A DNA stretch of 22,870 bases, from contig CAMNAY010000005.1 of the NCBI GenBank assembly GCA_946531975.1, positions 1 through 22,870 of the forward strand, given 5' to 3'. Under the pieces are notes generated by a model. It was not told where the DNA came from. It searched no databases and saw only the letters and a program-made list of their open reading frames with translations. The stretch comes from an uncultured Ruminococcus sp. (lineage in GTDB: Bacteria; Bacillota; Clostridia; Oscillospirales; Ruminococcaceae). The position numbers were made by a program, and so were the translations under genes. Shown here piece by piece: positions 21,281 to 22,870 of the stretch (its first letter is position 1; each line of letters opens with the position of its first letter).

Positions 21281-22870
21281 TTATTTTGCAGATTTTGCTT
21301 TCTGCTTCGGTGCTGCCTTTTCAGCAGCGGGCTTCTGCTTTTTGACACGTTTCTTCGGCGCCGTTTCTTCATCGAACTGCGCCTGCGGAATTGTCAGGTA
21401 GTGGACGCCCTGCATCACGCCGACAACCGCCGGAATCAGCGTCCAGCAGAAGATGATGCTGAGCAAGCCCTGTCCGTATTTGCCAAGGTAGAACTTGTGC
21501 ATGCCGAGACCGCCGAACAGGATCGCCAGCAGACCGGCTTCCGTCTTGCTCCTCTGCTTCCAGTTCTGCATGACGAAGATCATGACGGTAATGAGAATCA
21601 GAATGAGCTGCGGGATCAGCGTCTGGAGCACCGGATAAATACCGAGTACATCCAGCGTGTCATTGAACGGAATGATGCTCTGGAGCCATTCCGGAGAGGT
21701 CATGTCGATGACGTCGCCTTCGATCAGCTCTTTGATGCCGGAGCCGAGGAACGAAACAGACATCAGGAACATCAGGATGCTCGTGCCGAGGAAGAACGGA
21801 CGGATCGGGAGCTTGACGCTCAGGAAGCGGATGATGACGAACACAACCGCCAGCACCGCGCAGCCGACCGCAAAGCCGCCCCAGACATATTTCATGCTGT
21901 CCTCGCCCTTCAGCAGCGGCTGATAGAACAGAATGACCTCGGCGCCCTCGCGGAATACCGCAAGGAATGCCGTGAAGCCGAGCGTAAAGACGCTGCCGGT
22001 CTCAGCGGAGACCTTGACCTGATCGTCAATGTACTTCGTCCACGCTTCCGCCTCCGCCTTGGAGACCATCCAGTTGCTGACGTAGAACAGCACGATCACA
22101 GCGACCAGCGCCGTCACGCCTTCAATGATTTCCTGATTCGCTGTATTCGCAAGCTTCAGCTCATTGAGCAGCCAAGCGCAGACAAAGCTGCAAATAACCG
22201 CAAGCACACAGCCTGCATATACCGCTCTGAGTTTATCCTTGTTGCCGGATTTGACCAGATATGCGATAATCGCGCCGACGACCAGAATCGCTTCCAGACC
22301 TTCACGGAGAATGATTCCGAAGCAGGAGAAGAAGGTCAGCATGGTGCTTCCGCCGCCGCCGACCGGCACTGCATTCGCGCCGGGGGTGACGCTCGTCTTT
22401 TCCTTGGTCGTTGTCTGTGCGGTCTCGCCCTCCTGTGAATCGGCTGCACCGGTCTGTGCCGGTTCCGATTCGCCGGTCAGATTCAGACCGCTTTCGCCGT
22501 CATCGCCCAGACCGTCGAGGTGGTTCGCCTGCCTGTGCAGGATCTCACTCAGCGTATGGAATTCTGCTGCGATTTCCTCCTCAGTAAAGCCCTTCTTGAC
22601 AGCCTTTCGTGCTGTCTTGAACTGAAGCTCCGCCTTACTGACTTCCGAGCCGGAATAACCGTTGACGGTCCGCTCGAAGCCGGAGGTCTCGTAGTAGAAA
22701 TTGTAGGTACAGAGGATCGCGTCATAGGCGCCGTCCTTGTCGCCGTTGTGATACATCTCGTAGGATGCTTCCATGACATCGTCAATGGCATCCGCGATAT
22801 CATTCCATGAGCCGACTGCGCCGCCTGCTGCTTTGTATTCATCGAACGACTTGTAGTATTCCGTATCAGC
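21281..22870 (-). CDS. FTR1-family iron permease with C-terminal TM2 domain (5' end outside window)
   Basis: The frame is open to the window edge, so the ATG at 22774 is internal and 529 residues are visible. The visible N-terminal part is an extracytoplasmic helical domain (about 1-125) rich in acidic and aromatic residues, then a Thr/Gly-rich linker and the FTR1 membrane core. The core has both iron-transport motifs: R189-E-G-L-E193 in ILREGLEAILV and R307-E-G-A-E311 in FREGAEVIL. After the last FTR1 helix a second unit starts (about 445-492, bases 21395-21538): GGLGMHKFYLGKYGQG and a following helix, the signature of a TM2 domain. A Lys/Ala-rich tail ends the protein. FTR1 imports ferric or ferrous iron with a partner oxidoreductase or P19. 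It is the first visible gene of the iron cluster. Confidence 0.92.
   Translation of the reverse strand, partial: ADTEYYKSFDEYKAAGGAVGSWNDIADAIDDVMEASYEMYHNGDKDGAYDAILCTYNFYYETSGFERTVNGYSGSEVSKAELQFKTARKAVKKGFTEEEIAAEFHTLSEILHRQANHLDGLGDDGESGLNLTGESEPAQTGAADSQEGETAQTTTKEKTSVTPGANAVPVGGGGSTMLTFFSCFGIILREGLEAILVVGAIIAYLVKSGNKDKLRAVYAGCVLAVICSFVCAWLLNELKLANTANQEIIEGVTALVAVIVLFYVSNWMVSKAEAEAWTKYIDDQVKVSAETGSVFTLGFTAFLAVFREGAEVILFYQPLLKGEDSMKYVWGGFAVGCAVLAVVFVIIRFLSVKLPIRPFFLGTSILMFLMSVSFLGSGIKELIEGDVIDMTSPEWLQSIIPFNDTLDVLGIYPVLQTLIPQLILILITVMIFVMQNWKQRSKTEAGLLAILFGGLGMHKFYLGKYGQGLLSIIFCWTLIPAVVGVMQGVHYLTIPQAQFDEETAPKKRVKKQKPAAEKAAPKQKAKSAK

Noticed and set aside
21221..22438. Long + strand frame (405 codons) opposite FTR1
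   Set aside because: Its repetitive His/Asp/Glu/Arg/Gln composition is what the reverse of membrane-helix codons gives, and FTR1 on the other strand has both REXXE motifs.

Overview
Organism: probably a cellulosome-forming Ruminococcus-like member of the Oscillospiraceae (anaerobic gut or rumen Firmicutes). The reasons are a secreted CBM22-GH10 xylanase ending in a dockerin, GC-rich clostridial-type coding with strong AGGAGG-type ribosome sites, a thioredoxin-reductase-like protein without an NADPH motif, and a P19/FTR1-type iron cluster typical of microaerobic and anaerobic gut bacteria. The species cannot be fixed from the sequence alone. No rRNA, tRNA, CRISPR array, prophage or insertion sequence was seen.

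Left part, + strand (1-7510). The window opens in the C-terminal beta-propeller of a GyrA/ParC-type topoisomerase subunit. A tightly packed run follows: an AraC-type regulator, a GNAT acetyltransferase, a membrane-anchored DHHW/SGNH-like protein whose signature residues are altered, a membrane-anchored parvulin-type foldase, and a thioredoxin-reductase-like flavoprotein closed by a strong terminator. A structured intergenic stretch with a second terminator-like hairpin and a near-consensus sigma-70 promoter leads to the xylanase, which ends at a hairpin usable from both directions.

Right part, - strand (22870 down to 7611). Sixteen genes run in one direction with short gaps or 4-11 bp overlaps, apart from two spacers of about 180-220 bp. 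In transcription order: FTR1 iron permease (cut by the window edge, with a C-terminal TM2 domain), P19-like lipoprotein, DUF2318 membrane Fe-S protein, two MacB/FtsX permeases and their ATPase. This order matches the Campylobacter jejuni p19 cluster (Cj1658-Cj1663). Where that cluster continues with thioredoxin-like genes, this one continues with an FMN-binding lipoprotein, an unrecognised 172-residue protein, a cytochrome b558-like membrane protein, an alpha/beta hydrolase, a fumarate-reductase-like flavoprotein and its iron-sulfur subunit, a secreted transglutaminase-like protein, a Cys/Met/His-rich DUF4418 membrane protein, and a second MacB-like permease and ATPase.

The most interesting hypothesis is that this gene run couples a P19/FTR1 iron (or copper-assisted iron) uptake machine to a flavin, Fe-S and heme electron-transfer module across the membrane. 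The layout is seen directly and the family assignments rest on motifs, but the functional coupling is inference.
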